The notes beneath the pieces were generated by a model, which was not told the DNA's origin, ran no database searches, and was given only the letters and a program-made list of their open reading frames with translations. Source: Cantharellus purpuraceus (Eukaryota > Basidiomycota > Agaricomycetes > Cantharellales > Hydnaceae). Taken from it: DNA of 64,000 bases. Each line of letters starts with the position of its first letter. The stretch's first letter is position 1. The stretch spans positions 620,001 through 684,000 of the forward strand of contig JALBUN010000020.1 of the NCBI GenBank assembly GCA_025174535.1. The letters run 5' to 3'. Shown piece by piece: positions 21,736 to 32,538 of this stretch. The translations under genes were made by a program, and so were the position numbers.

Positions 21736-22733
21736 TGTAGACTAACTAAGTTAGTTTACTAGTTGCTCACTTATATAAGCAACTGGGGGTTTGGTATACA
21801 TCTGTACACCAGCAACAGTCGGTTTTCTAGTATGACGCTTGTTCGGAATCATGTCAGTATACAATATTCTGATGTATAGGAGATATACATCAGGATTTCA
21901 ATGATACATAAAGCCAGGGAGTTACAATTTGGATATCTTAAAAGATTTCCGATGTGTGAAATTTTCATAAATATAAACATATATTCTATATTTTAATAAA
22001 CTTTTAAAGATAAGATATTTGGTTGAGATGAACATAATCATTTACATGTACATAATAGGAATGTATATATGAATATAATTGGTATTATATAGGGTATTTA
22101 GATATACAAATACCAGGTGGGGATTAAAGATAGTTCAAATTATGTTACAAGTATTGTATAAGAAAGAATCAATGATATTTGGATGTTCCTTCAAGAGAGT
22201 TGCCACCACTAAATCAGGAAAAAAAGAATTATTTTTGAGAATTATGCCAAAATATCAAAATATGTTTTAATCTAGTATATTGTGTAAAATTTGAGAATCA
22301 TGTTGAAATATGAAAATAAGTTTGAATTGAAGTGTATTGTATAAAATTTGAGGAAAATAGGTTGTACATACGTATTTGTTGTATTTCTGAATAAGCGTCT
22401 ATTGACTAGAAAACTTCAATAATGAGGAAGAATCACTTGATTCTTCCTTTGGAAGTTCAAAAAAGTGTAAGTTGTGTCTTAGTTCATACCATTACACAGA
22501 ACTCAACCAAGTATATTAGTTGGGTGATGTGTCGTACAGTGTGATTTTTAGCTAAGTTCTATCTACTATAAGTGGACCCACACATGTACTGGGTCCACTG
22601 GCTTACATAATAACTATACATATGCACTCTATGGGTCCATATATCTATGAAGAAGATAGCATTCCTTAAGGGACTGCTCCATATATCAATTATACTTATA
22701 TACTATAGTAAATAAGTACCTTGGGTACTTACA
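21736..22733 (-). repeat. gypsy2 5' LTR (LTR2) carrying MITE C
   Basis: 998 bp on the plus strand from TGTAGACTAAC to GGGTACTTACA, about 429 bp without the nested MITE. Same termini as 9067-10062, inverted. It contains the hairpins AGTGGACCCA/TGGGTCCACT and GGAAGAATCA/TGATTCTTCC. Confidence 0.85.
21834..22399 (+). mobile_element. MITE copy C
   Basis: 566 bp, termini GACGCTTGTTCGG and CTGAATAAGCGTC, in LTR2. Target duplication TAT at 21831-21833 and 22400-22402; the LTR2 at 9067-10062 carries the empty site (CTAGTATTGACTG on the minus strand near 9970). Non-coding; the short frame at 22079-22270 is shared with copy D but has no recognisable domain. Confidence 0.88.
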
Positions 22734-22800
22734 AGCCAAGTCCATTTCAACCCCCACTCTGACTCTGACCCCAAACTCCAATTGGACCTAGTGTGTAACA
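22734..22800 (+). repeat. LTR1 3'-end remnant
   Basis: AGCCAAGTCCATTTC...GTGTGTAACA is the last 67 bp of LTR1, wedged between LTR2 and a gypsy2 gag fragment. Confidence 0.7.
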
Positions 22801-23185
22801 CCATATCACATTAGAGTGATACATCAGCATTGCCTCCTCTTCAGGGGTGTCATTCTGATTGTCCTATTTATATAAGGTGATCTCTTTATTCCATTCATCA
22901 GCTACTTCTATAGCTGGCATTTTCTCCTCTAGATGGTCCTTTGGATCATCCATTGCTTCTTCATGTTCTTTCTCTATTGGGGAGAACTCATCTACATTGT
23001 TCTCCACTATGTGTGAGGGCACATCCTTTCAGACTGCAGTGGACCTTACATTGCCCTTTAATTTGAGGCAGCTAGGTCACATGTGACCTGTCTGGCCACA
23101 CTCATAGCACATAATGTTACTAGTAATGTTGTTAGATTGATCACCACCTACATGCATTGGTGGTTTTGATTGGTAATTACCCTTA
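22801..23185 (-). pseudogene. gypsy2 gag zinc-knuckle fragment, second copy
   Basis: Paralogous to 19390-19780 (same ATCACATTAGAGTGATAC, GGTCACATGTGACCTGTCTGGCC motifs). No intact frame. Interrupted at 23185 by MITE D. Confidence 0.7.
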
Positions 23186-23752
23186 GACGCTTGTTCAGAA
23201 ATACAACAAATATGTATATACAATCTATTTTCCTCAAATTTTACACAACACACTTAGATTAAAACTTATTTTCATATTTCAACATGATTCTCAAATTTTA
23301 CATAATATACTAGATTAAAAACATATTTTGATATTTTGACATAATTCTCAAAAACAATTCTTTTTTTCCCCTTTTAGTGATGGCAACTCTCTTGAGGGAA
23401 CATCCAAATATCATTGATTCTTTCCTATATAATACTTGTAACATATTTTGAACTATCTTTAATCCCCACCTGGTATTTGTATATCTAAATAACCTATATA
23501 ATACCAATTATATTAATACATACATTACTGTTATATTCATATAAATAGTTATGTTCATCTCAACCAAATATCTTATCTTTTAAAGTTTATTAAAATATAG
23601 AATATATGTTTATATTTATGAAAATTTCACACATCGGAAATCTTTCAAGATATTCAAATTGTAACTCCCTGGCTTTATGTATCATTGAAATTCTGATATA
23701 TATCTCATATACATCAGAATATTGTATAATGACATGATTCCGAACAAGCGTC
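23186..23752 (-). mobile_element. MITE copy D
   Basis: 567 bp, inverted relative to A, B, C and E; ends GACGCTTGTTCAG and CCGAACAAGCGTC. The left flank (CCTTA) matches gypsy2 gag; the right flank is the minisatellite, so the pair (TTA left, TAA right) is not a simple duplication and one side was replaced. Non-coding. Confidence 0.82.
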
Positions 23753-23771
23753 TAACCTCTACTAGCTATTG

Positions 23772-24446
23772 CCCTCTGCTCTATCTGTTGCTGTTGCTGT
23801 ATATCTGTTGCTCTCTGCTGTTGCTCTCTGCTGTTGCTCTCTGCTGTTGCTCTCTGCTGTTGCTCTCTGCTGTTGCTCTCTGCTGTTGCTCTCTGCTGTT
23901 GCTCTCTGCTGTTGCTCTCTGCTGTTGCTCTCTGCTGTTGCTCTCTGCTGTTGCTATCTGCTGTTGCTCTCTGCTGTTGCTCTCTGCTGTTGCTCTCTGC
24001 TGTTGCTCTCTGCTGTTGCTCTCTGCTGTTGCTCTCTGCTGTTGCTCTCTGCTGTTGCTCTCTGCTGTTGCTCTCTGCTGTTGCTCTCTGCTGTTGCTCT
24101 CTGCTGTTGCTCTCTGCTGTTGCTCTCTGCTGTTGCTCTCTGCTGTTGCTCTCTGCTGTTGCTCTCTGCTGTTGCTCTCTGCTGTTGCTCTTTGCTGTTG
24201 CTCTCTGCTGTTGCTCTCTGCTGTTGCTCTCTGCTGTTGCTCTCTGCTGTTGCTCTCTGCTGTTGTCTCTGTTGCTGTTGCTCTCTGCTGTTGCTCTCTG
24301 CTGTTGTCTCTGTTGCTGTTACTCTCTGCTGTTACACTCTGCTGTTGTCTCTGTTGCTGTTGCTTTCTGCTATTGCTCTCTGCTGTTGTCTCTGTTGCTG
24401 TTACTCTCTGCTGTTACACTCTGCTGTTGTCTCTGTTGCTGTTGCT
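23772..24446 (+). repeat. 13-bp minisatellite
   Basis: Near-perfect tandem copies of TTGCTCTCTGCTG from about 23808 to 24264, then a decayed zone with TTGTCTCTGTTGCTG and TTACACTCTGCTG variants to 24446. Thirteen is not a multiple of three and the unit has no stop in any plus frame, so all three frames stay open for 200-250 codons (Ser/Leu/Val/Ala/Cys repeats). These are not genes. Confidence 0.92.
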
Positions 24447-24879
24447 AAAAGCTGTAACTGACCACTAGCTCTCCCTCTCTACTATCACTGGCTATCTAGC
24501 TAACCATCCCCCTACCTTTGTGTCTGCACCTGCACTCATGCCCCCTCCAGCCAGCACTCATGTCCACACCTGCACTCATGCCCCTACACTGGCACTCACA
24601 CCACCTCAAGCCCACACTCACATTTGACTCGCATTTGCACCCACCATGTCACCTCCCGCCTGCACTCATGCTGCCTGAAGCCTACACTCACATTTGACTC
24701 ATATCTACACTCACTGTCAGTTTGCTTATGGAATAGATCCTGCATGCAATAGTCCTAGCAAACAGATAGTGTTTAATGCAGTTGTTCAGCATGCCAAAGA
24801 ACTGTCAGGCCAAAGGGTAGTACTGGGTAATCGGCAAGTGTAATAGTACACTGTGTCTGGTGAGGGTGAATGAAAAGGG
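24447..24879. other. No gene; degenerate CACTCATG-rich sequence
   Basis: Irregular repeats of GCACTCATGCC and CACTCACATTTGACTC at 24515-24715, then unassigned sequence. No open frame of note. Confidence 0.5.
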
Positions 24880-26230
24880 TGCTTTCGAGATGATTTATGG
24901 TGCTCTGTGATTGGAGGATGATGGGGAGTGAAAAGAACAGTCAAGATGGTAGATCATGCTCTGTGACTGTAAGGTAATGAGGAACATGGTTGGGAGATAT
25001 ACAAAAGCTGGTTTCAGGAGATGCAATCTCTTGGTGGGGGAGGAAAATCTGATGGTTGAACCAAGGTGCTTTACCTCAGGGTAGAGCTGATGGATTGAGA
25101 TGTAGAGTGTAGAGCGTAGACTTAGAGCGTGGACTTTGACTTTAGAGTGTTGACTGAAAACTTGTTGATTCCCCCAAAAGGTGAAAACTAGCACCCTTTT
25201 ATATACAAATCCTCAGGGCACAACAACATAATATGAGGAGCAAATGATGTAATATGAGGCAAGAGCTGATCAAGCCAGCTGATCAAGCATATGAAGTTGA
25301 ACTACTAATAGAGAAATCATAGAGAAATGAAGCAACAGATAGGGGTAATCTTTGTAAGAATAGGAGATGGTGAGTAATAGAAGAACCAAAAATAGAACAA
25401 GAATGAGTAAGTCATGTATGAATGAATTAAAAGATGAAACAGGGGTGAGTCATATAAAAGAACAATAGAAATGTCCATCAATACCATCTTCCCTATGGCT
25501 CTGAAGGTAAGTTGACTCTGAGTCACATGAGGACTTCAGTCAGCAACCACAACAAATACTCCCTATTGTCTTAGTGATCTAACTCCATATGGTATTCCAT
25601 TCCAAGGGTATTTAGTCCCTTTGCCTGATACAATATAACTAGAGTCAGATTGAAGTGGAAGGATAAGTTAGCGATGGCAACTGAAACTCTACCTCATATT
25701 TGACTCTTTTATTCATATTATGATATAGAGGCAAAATGCCAAGGAATGTATATGGCTCAACAGAATTGTGAAAGAATATAGGATTGCCAATGGCATAAGA
25801 GAGACATGGTGGGAATCTTGGACATTGAAAGAGTTTTGGAAGTAGTTTGGCATGTGGAGGTAGCTTTACATGCCCATGGAGCTCAGCATATTTTTGATAG
25901 TCCTCCATGTCCAGAGACTAGTGTGATGTATTATTAGAAGAGATGTTGGAGAGAGGAATAGAATTGGAAGCCATGTGAATGATGATGAAAGGATTGATGT
26001 AAATAGAAGGCTGATAATGATCAATGGCAATGAAACACAAGTGATGATCAATGGCTAGAAATAGAGACTGAGGTAGAGAGGAAGTTGCGGCACTATTTAA
26101 AGGTTTTGATACAAAAGATGCTGGCAGAGCTTGACTGTCAAAGTGATTTGATATATGTCCTCAATGCATTCTGGCTCATCATCAGTCTAATATTTCAGAG
26201 TTTGGAGTACAGAGTTAGATCAAGAATCCA
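24880..26230 (-). repeat. R7 repeat (probable LTR), CpG-decayed copy
   Basis: Reverse complement of 35388-36567 with continuous homology through about 1.2 kb and extension beyond both ends of the other copy. Nearly all CpG sites present in the 35388 copy are TpG or CpA here. It includes the decayed remains of the 145-codon frame described there (fragments at 25908-25645 minus). Confidence 0.7.
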
Positions 26231-27118
26231 GAGTTGACTTGTTAAAAAAGTACTTGTCAAGAAGGTAGCAACCAAGAAGTTGATGGGGCAAATTTTAGTT
26301 GATATACAAACTACTGTAATAGACAGAGAGTAGCCCATATAAGTATATGAAGAATTGAATGATGAAACTAAAAGCGATAAGACAATAAGACAGATATAGA
26401 GTATAAAATAGAAAGGAGTTCGGAGTTTGGACCTAAGTCCAAACTAAACTAAGCAATATAAAAGAAAAAGGTTTGTTGTAACCCATAAGAAGAAACTACT
26501 TATAAGGAGAACAATAATGGAGTATGGGGTTAATGGAGGTGGAGTTGATGGAGAATGGAGATAAAGGAGATGGAGAATGGAGATAGAGACCCAGAGATCA
26601 GACTTGGTGTTACAGGATGTAACAATTGTCTAATGCATGCATATAAGATGTGATGACTACTGAAATAGGTCCTTCCAAAGGAAAGGGTCTTATCTAGTAT
26701 ATCTAGGGTACTTACACTCAGCCTGTCATTAAGCATGCCTCCACACTTGACAGAGATGATGATCCCCCCTGGGTATCAGTCCCCCAGTGCCTTACAGTCC
26801 CACTAAGGAGCATGGGTGTATGTTTTTTTATCTTATGATAGTTATCAAGCTGCTGACTCATGTCCATAGGCTAGTCATCACTAATACACCCACATGTCCT
26901 TTTCACACCAGACCTCTCTGGCCCTGGCACCAGAGAGGTCCAATGCCAAAACATTGAGTTCCACACTTCAGCTATAAGCAGGGTTGTAAAGTGTGTGTGC
27001 ATCTTAAGCATAAGAGTTTGTTTCCAGCTACCCTCCATGCCTCATATTACACTATCTAACTACATGCAAAGAAAATGAGAGGAACAGGCAATATAACAAC
27101 AGTGCTGCACTCCATAAG
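26231..27118. other. No gene; unassigned AT-rich sequence
   Basis: Short frames only. A purine-rich stretch near 26530-26590 repeats GGAGATGGAGAATGGAGAT. This is the 5' flank of the copia insertion. Confidence 0.4.
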
Positions 27119-27305
27119 TGTTGGAATATGCTCTAACAAGTACATATATGTCCACAGCATCTAACAGAGTAGCTAGGCACTGAAGATGCAAATATATTTT
27201 CCTCAGTTGTTTTATACCACAACTCAGGTAATTAAACATTATTGTACAAGTGTATAATCAGTTACTCATTATATTGTGTAGACTGATATCTATCAGATCT
27301 TAACA
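27119..27305 (+). repeat. Copia 5' LTR
   Basis: 187 bp TGTTGGAATATG...CAGATCTTAACA, matched by the 3' LTR at 44226-44405. The preceding 5 bp ATAAG differ by one base from ATGAG after the 3' LTR, as expected for an aged target duplication. Confidence 0.88.
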
Positions 27306-27318
27306 GGTTATGAGCCCC
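27306..27318 (+). promoter_or_regulatory. Copia primer-binding site
   Basis: GGTTATGAGCCCC abuts the LTR end. It complements the anticodon stem-loop of initiator tRNA-Met (GGGCTCATAACC), the half-tRNA priming known for copia-type elements. Confidence 0.7.
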
Positions 27319-27398
27319 ATCCAGTCTTAACTTACTAGGCAAATAAGATCACAATATCAGCACTATATCTTTATACACTGCAAATCCCACTATAAACA

Positions 27399-28517
27399 AT
27401 GCAAAGAACTGATGTACAAGCTACCACAATAGCTAATATGCAGACACCAGTATCTTTTCCAGCATCTATCAAACTAGAAAAATTTGAAGCATTAACAGAA
27501 GATATCTATAAGATTATGAAGGCAAATCTTGTAGTAGGAGACTACTGGGCATTTGTCTCTGGAAAGAGACCAAAGCCAAAGGAAGATTATGAGTGGAAAT
27601 GTTTCAACTTACAGTTGGTCACTTACCTACAGACATATATGGATCCCACTTTACAACATCATCTTGATGATATAGAGACTGCAGAGGAAGTATGGGAGAA
27701 GCTTAGAGCAAAATTTAGAGAAAAGGATACAGTTGGACAGCTCAACCTCTTACTGACTGCACTGTGGACACAGTTTACCAGATCATCCTCCAAAGCCATT
27801 ACTGAGAGCATCCATGAACTAAATGGAGTCATTAACTGACTGTTTGAGATTAGAGTATCTACCCAGAAAGAATGGAAAGCCATGTTCTTCTTACATGCAC
27901 TAGGAGATGATAGGGAATTTGAGAGGATGAGAGAGACACTAGAGACACTGCTCACAGCTGACTCCCTCACCTCACAAAATATCATTGACAGACTCGAACA
28001 TGAGGCACAGTGCTTAAAGGGAAAGACAGAGGAAAAAACAGCACAAGAGGTAGCATTTGCAGCATGCAAAGCACAACCAAAGTCAAAAGTGAAGAAATCC
28101 AAGGCTGACTGCTCAAACTGCAGTTACAACAACTATACACTCAAGAAGTGCTTTAGATCAGGAGGACCGATGAATAAGCAGAAGAACCCTAAGCAAAAGG
28201 AGCCAGAGAAGGCTAATGTAGCACAGGAGAGTAGTTCCAGTGACTTGGATAAATCCCCTTATGAGATGGCTGCAGCTGTTTTCCACCAGCCTTATTCTAA
28301 TAATGACTTCAACTACTCATTGCTGGCATGCATAGACCCTCAGAAAAAACCAACATTTGATAAGGATACCACACTGTCTTCCATTAGTGTCACACCACTC
28401 TCTACAGCAGAACATGCTAATCTAACTCCCCAAAAAGGAACATGTTCATATCACATAGACTCTGCTACCACATCTTCATGTTCACCATACTGTGCCAATT
28501 TTTTTGACTTGCACTAA
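27399..28517 (+). pseudogene. Copia gag and protease start
   Basis: 27399-27839 then 27882-28517 form one UBN2-type gag in a single frame interrupted by a TGA at 27837-27839: SFPASIKLEKFEALTEDIYK, DYEWKCFNLQLVTYLQ, EVWEKLRAKFREKDTVGQLN, then LFEIRVSTQKEWKAMFFLHA. A zinc-knuckle relic (CSNCSYNNYTLKKC) has lost its Gly-His. The protease motif is degraded to HIDSATTS (expected DSGATS). 28530-28790 continues with the protease-integrase spacer (MLFALQAALHLISIKRLAGD). One element with the fragments at 30995, 32539 and 43402. Confidence 0.85.
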
Positions 28518-28803
28518 TAAAATCTTGAGCTATAAGGGGTGTAAATGGCTTAACAATTTCAGCTATAGGTATTGGAAAGATAAGGCTCAGACTGGAAAAG
28601 AGACACCATCTTACACTCAAAGACATGCTTTTTGCACTGCAGGCTGCTCTGCATCTCATTTCAATTAAGAGACTTGCAGGTGATGGAATGGAGACCATTT
28701 TCAAGAATAACAAGTGTTTAGTCCATGACAGAGGAAACACAGTTGCAGAAGCCACAGGGCTATATACCCTTGTTGTAAGCTATCTATCAGTTGACTACAT
28801 TTT

Positions 28804-29444
28804 TGTGTGGGAACTGGTTTTCCCTGAAATGATTTTGTTTATGGTCCAAAAATTGTATATTCTCACTTCATGGCCTTAAAATATCAGCATATACATGCTG
28901 CTTTCTCTTGATTTAGGGTCATTCAAATATTCTCTATTTTTTCATATTTCTTCAGGAATTTTTCATGCAAAAATAAATCCACAAATTTATTGTCCTGCTG
29001 GGTGAAGTTTTGGACCCACATGGACCCACAAAACATTGCAGATGTCAAAGTCACCAGAGTCACCTGATCTACTGACTCATTTTCAATCACATGACTCATT
29101 TCAATCTCCAACCCAATCTGATTACCACTGTTAGTAAATGCTCAATATCTTGGCAACCACAGCTCCTCCTGACTCCATTTTTGGTGGAGCCTTCAATTGA
29201 AGCTGTGCCTACCCATAGCTGTGCTGATCAGCCTGGGTAACAGAGTATTGCCTGAGTTATTTGAGTAATAGTGACTCATACTATGACTCTTACCATGACT
29301 CAGGTTATGACTCCTGCCATGACTCATATCTATTAATAGGTAGAAGGATTAGTCAGCTCCTGCAGATACAGTATATAAGGAGGCCATTTTGCCTCTGAAT
29401 AAATAACCAATTCTACCCCATCATTTGCACATCAGTGTGACTAG
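28804..29444 (+). repeat. LTR3 copy inserted in copia, left part
   Basis: Starts TGTGTGGGAACTGG and follows LTR3 in sense orientation, with the promoter-like TATATAAGGAGGCC at about 29372. Interrupted at 29444 by a second, inverted LTR3; its continuation resumes at 30950 (GTGACATACAGTTTCATCC) for about 40 bp before copia sequence returns. Confidence 0.75.
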
Positions 29445-30944
29445 TGTTTTAGAACCTGTAAAATTATGGTGTTAGGGCAAACTCTAAATCACCACAATTC
29501 CGTGAATGAACAGCTGAGAAGAATATCAAATCCTACTGCAGCACAACTCCAGAAATGATTTAATGTTTGTACTTTGGTTACAATCCGTTGTAATGGTCAA
29601 TGCAGATGATATGCAGGAAGGTAATACATTTCTTAGCAGTAGGGAATGAATAAGACTTCCAGAGTCTAGAGTTCACGGACGCTTAGGGGTCCAGATATTC
29701 CAAAAAGAGGGGAATGCACTTAGAGGCTAGAGGAAGTAGGTGGATGAATCCGACCGTCCAACCAGTGACACTCTGAAGCGGGTAACAGCGATGTGTGAAG
29801 TAGTCTAGCAACTGCTTCACACGAGTTCAAGATTCTAATGCTCTGCAAAGGCAGTACACACTAGTAATTTAAACAAGAGCACTAATGGCAGGACTATTGA
29901 CAGACAATCTCACCCTGTAGATTCGTAGTCACACGAGGTAGATACTACACTCATGCCCAAAGCAGGATAATCACTACTTCGAGTGCAATCGAATACAGTT
30001 ACACAACTGTAAGCAACCCTTGAACTGGACAATCAACAGTTACTGAGATATAGAGGATGACACTGTATGTCACTCTAGTCACACTGATGTGCAAATGATG
30101 GGGTAGAAATGGTTATTTATTCAGAGGCAGAATGGGCTCCTTTTATATTGTATTTACAGGAGCTGACTAATACTACTGGAAACTTCTACCTATTAATAGA
30201 TGGAAACTACTGGAAGCTAGTGGAATATGTGAGAAGGGGGTGGAAGTTTCCTAGCCAATGAGCTGCTTGGATTTGCTCTGACTCATGGCATGAGTCATGG
30301 ATGGAGTCATAGTATGAGTAATCACAGGAGTCATGGTATGAGTCATGGAAGGAGTCATGGTATGAGTCATGGAAGGAGTCATAGCATGAGTCATGGAAGG
30401 AGTCATAGCATGAGTCATGGAAGGAGTCATAGCATGAGTCATGGCAGGAGTCATTGCATGAGTCACCATTACCCAAATAACTCGGTCAATACTTCGTTTC
30501 CCAGGCTGATTAGCACAGCTATGGGTAGGCACAGCTTCTATTGAACTCTCCACTGAAAATGGAGTCAGGAGGTGCAGTGGTTGCAAAGATATTGAGGATT
30601 TACTGGCAGTGGTGACCAGATTGAGTCGGAGATTAAAATGAGTCATGTGATCGAAAATGAGTCAGTAGTCCAGGTGACTCTGGCTGACTTTGGGGCTGCT
30701 GAGATCTGCGAAGGTTTGTGGGTCCATGTGGGTCCCAAAACTTCACCCAGCAGAACACTAAGTTTGTAGACTCATTTCTGCATGGAAAATTCCCAAAAAA
30801 ATATGAAAAAATAGAGAATATTTGAATGGCCCTGAATCAAGAGAAAGCAGCACATATATGCTGATATTTTAAGGCCATGAAGTGAAATTGTACAGTTTCG
30901 GGACTTTAAACAAGATCTTTTAAGAGAAAACCAGTTCCCATACA
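29445..30944 (-). mobile_element. LTR3 solo LTR inserted inside another LTR3
   Basis: 1500 bp from TGTTTTAGAACC to TTCCCATACA, flanked by ACTAG at 29440-29444 and 30945-30949. Host sequence on both sides is the opposite-strand LTR3 (GTGTGACTAG|GGTGACATACAG in the uninterrupted copy at 38108). It contains a 24-bp tandem repeat at 30285-30470. Confidence 0.85.
30285..30470 (+). repeat. 24-bp tandem repeat in LTR3
   Basis: About seven to eight units of a 24-bp motif around ATGAGTCATGGAAGGAGTCA. In frame it would read Ser-His-Gly-Met-Ser-His-Gly-Arg on the plus strand. The opposite LTR3 at 28804-29444 has a few degenerate units at the equivalent place (29270-29325), and the copies at 13447 and 39953 lack the expansion. 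Confidence 0.8.
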
Positions 30945-30994
30945 ACTAGAGTGACATACAGTTTCATCCTCTACAGCCCTCTACACCTTTGTGC

Positions 30995-31473
30995 AAAATG
31001 GAAAGTCAAAACATATCCATTGCATAATTATGGGTAGAACTCATGCTATACGTTCAGATGCTTGGCTCCCAGCAAATCTCTGGGCAGAGTGTATGATAGC
31101 TACTTTCTATCTGGCATAACAAACATTTACATGTTTACTATAGGGAATGACATCACATGAAGCATTTTATGGAAAAAGACCTCGAGTTTCTCACCTGCAT
31201 GAATATGAGTGCAGAGCCTTTGTGCTTATTCAGAACAAAGCAAATCCAAAGATATATCTATGATCAGAAGAACATGTGCTTGTAGGGTACTCTACAGACT
31301 CAAAAGCATACAGGTGCTGGAACTGATGAACTCAATGGGTAATTACATCCTATAATGTTACCTTCATTGAGTCACATGATAACCTGTCAAAACTGAAGAC
31401 AAACCTGCAAATAGAGATAGGCTAGAGAAATCATGTACTTATGATGTCAGATGACTCAGAAGCTGAAGACTAT
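30995..31473 (+). pseudogene. Copia integrase C-terminal fragment
   Basis: Frames with stops read MGRTHAIRSDAWLPANLWAE, then TSHEAFYGKRPRVSHLHEYE, then SEEHVLVGYSTDSKAYRCWN and YNVTFIESHDN, the conserved end of a Ty1/copia integrase core and its substrate-capture tail. Joined at the right to LTR3 by a TSD (ACTAT). Confidence 0.8.
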
Positions 31474-32533
31474 TGTTTTGGAACCTGTTTTAGAATCTGC
31501 AAAATTATAGTGTTAGGGCAAACTCTAAATCACCATAATTCCGTGAATGAACAGCTGAGAAGAATATCAAACCCTGCTGTAGGGCTTGTTCGGAATCATG
31601 TCAGTATACAATATTCTGATGTATATGAGATATACATCAGGATTTCAATGATACATGAAGCCAGGGAGTTACAATTTGGATATCTTAAAAGATTTCCGAT
31701 GTGTGAAATTTTCATAAATATAAACATATATTCTATATTTTAATAAACTTTAAAAGATAAGATATTTGGTTGAGATGAACATAATTATTTACATGGATAT
31801 AATAGGAATGTCTGTATTAATATAATTGGTATTATATAGGGTATTTAGATATACAAATACCAGGTGGGGATTAAAGATAGTTCAAATTATGTTACAAGTA
31901 TTGTATAAGAAAGAATCAATGATATTTGGATGTTCCCTCAAGGGAGTTGCCACCACTAAATGGGGAAAAAACAATTATTTTTGAGAATTATGCCAAAATA
32001 TCAAAATATGTTTTAATCTAGTATATTGTGTAAAATTTGAGAATCATGTTGAAATATGAAAATAAGTTTGAATTGAAGTGTATTGTATAAAATTTGAGGA
32101 AAATAGGTTGTACATACGTATTTGTTGTATTTCTGAACAAGCGTCTAGCACAACTCCAGAAATAATTTAATGTTTGTACTTTGGTTACAATCCTTTGTAT
32201 TGGTCAATGCAGACTATATGCAGAAAAGTAATACATTTCTTAGCAGCAAGAAATGAATAAGACTTCCAGTGTCCAGAGGTGGAGTGCTGACTGTGGGAAG
32301 GTTTGTGGGCACCTATGGGTCCACAACTGTAGCACAGCAGAATAAGAGCATTCCAGGCTGAGTTCTGAATGGAATATTCCCAAAAAAAATATGGAAAAAT
32401 AGAGAATATTTGAATAAGTCCATTCCAAGTACAAGCACCATGTATATGCTGATATTTAGGAACGGAAAAGTGAAATAGAGCACATTGGTGCTGCATAAAT
32501 AGAATTTGATAGGGAAAAGGTGGTTCCCATACA
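31474..32533 (-). mobile_element. LTR3 solo LTR (internally deleted) carrying MITE E
   Basis: TGTTTTGGAACC...GGTTCCCATACA flanked by ACTAT at 31469-31473 and 32534-32538, inside the copia frame (EAEDY before, YIDEDQPLENSDE after). Only about 494 bp of LTR3 remain besides the MITE, so about 0.9 kb of the LTR middle was deleted. Confidence 0.88.
31583..32145 (+). mobile_element. MITE copy E
   Basis: 563 bp; left terminus GGCTTGTTCGG has lost two bases, right terminus CTGAACAAGCGTC. Target duplication TAG at 31580-31582 and 32146-32148; the empty site (CTGCAGCACAACTCC) is visible in LTR3 at 29536 and, inverted, at 38645. Confidence 0.88.
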
Positions 32534-32538
32534 ACTAT

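Noticed and set aside
22079..22270. Conserved 63-65 codon frame shared by MITE copies C and D
   Set aside because: Lies in a non-coding AT-rich MITE, is not preserved in copies A, B and E, and has no transposase features.
23772..24446. CRISPR-like array
   Set aside because: Units are contiguous with no spacers, and the context is eukaryotic transposons.
23722..24468. Three overlapping long open frames (204-248 codons) in the CTGTTGCTCT repeat
   Set aside because: Artefact of a 13-bp minisatellite without stops; identical repeat peptide in every frame and no splice or codon signal.
30290..30544. Ser-His-Gly-Met repeat protein
   Set aside because: It is the translation of the 24-bp tandem repeat inside a solo LTR; both strands are open there.
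2783..32145. Tc1/mariner or piggyBac assignment for the MITE
   Set aside because: Verified duplications are CCA, TTA, TAT and TAG, not TA or TTAA.
31474..32533. Calling LTR3 a complete retrotransposon
   Set aside because: No coding sequence; two copies have 5-bp duplications directly at the LTR ends, which is the solo-LTR state.
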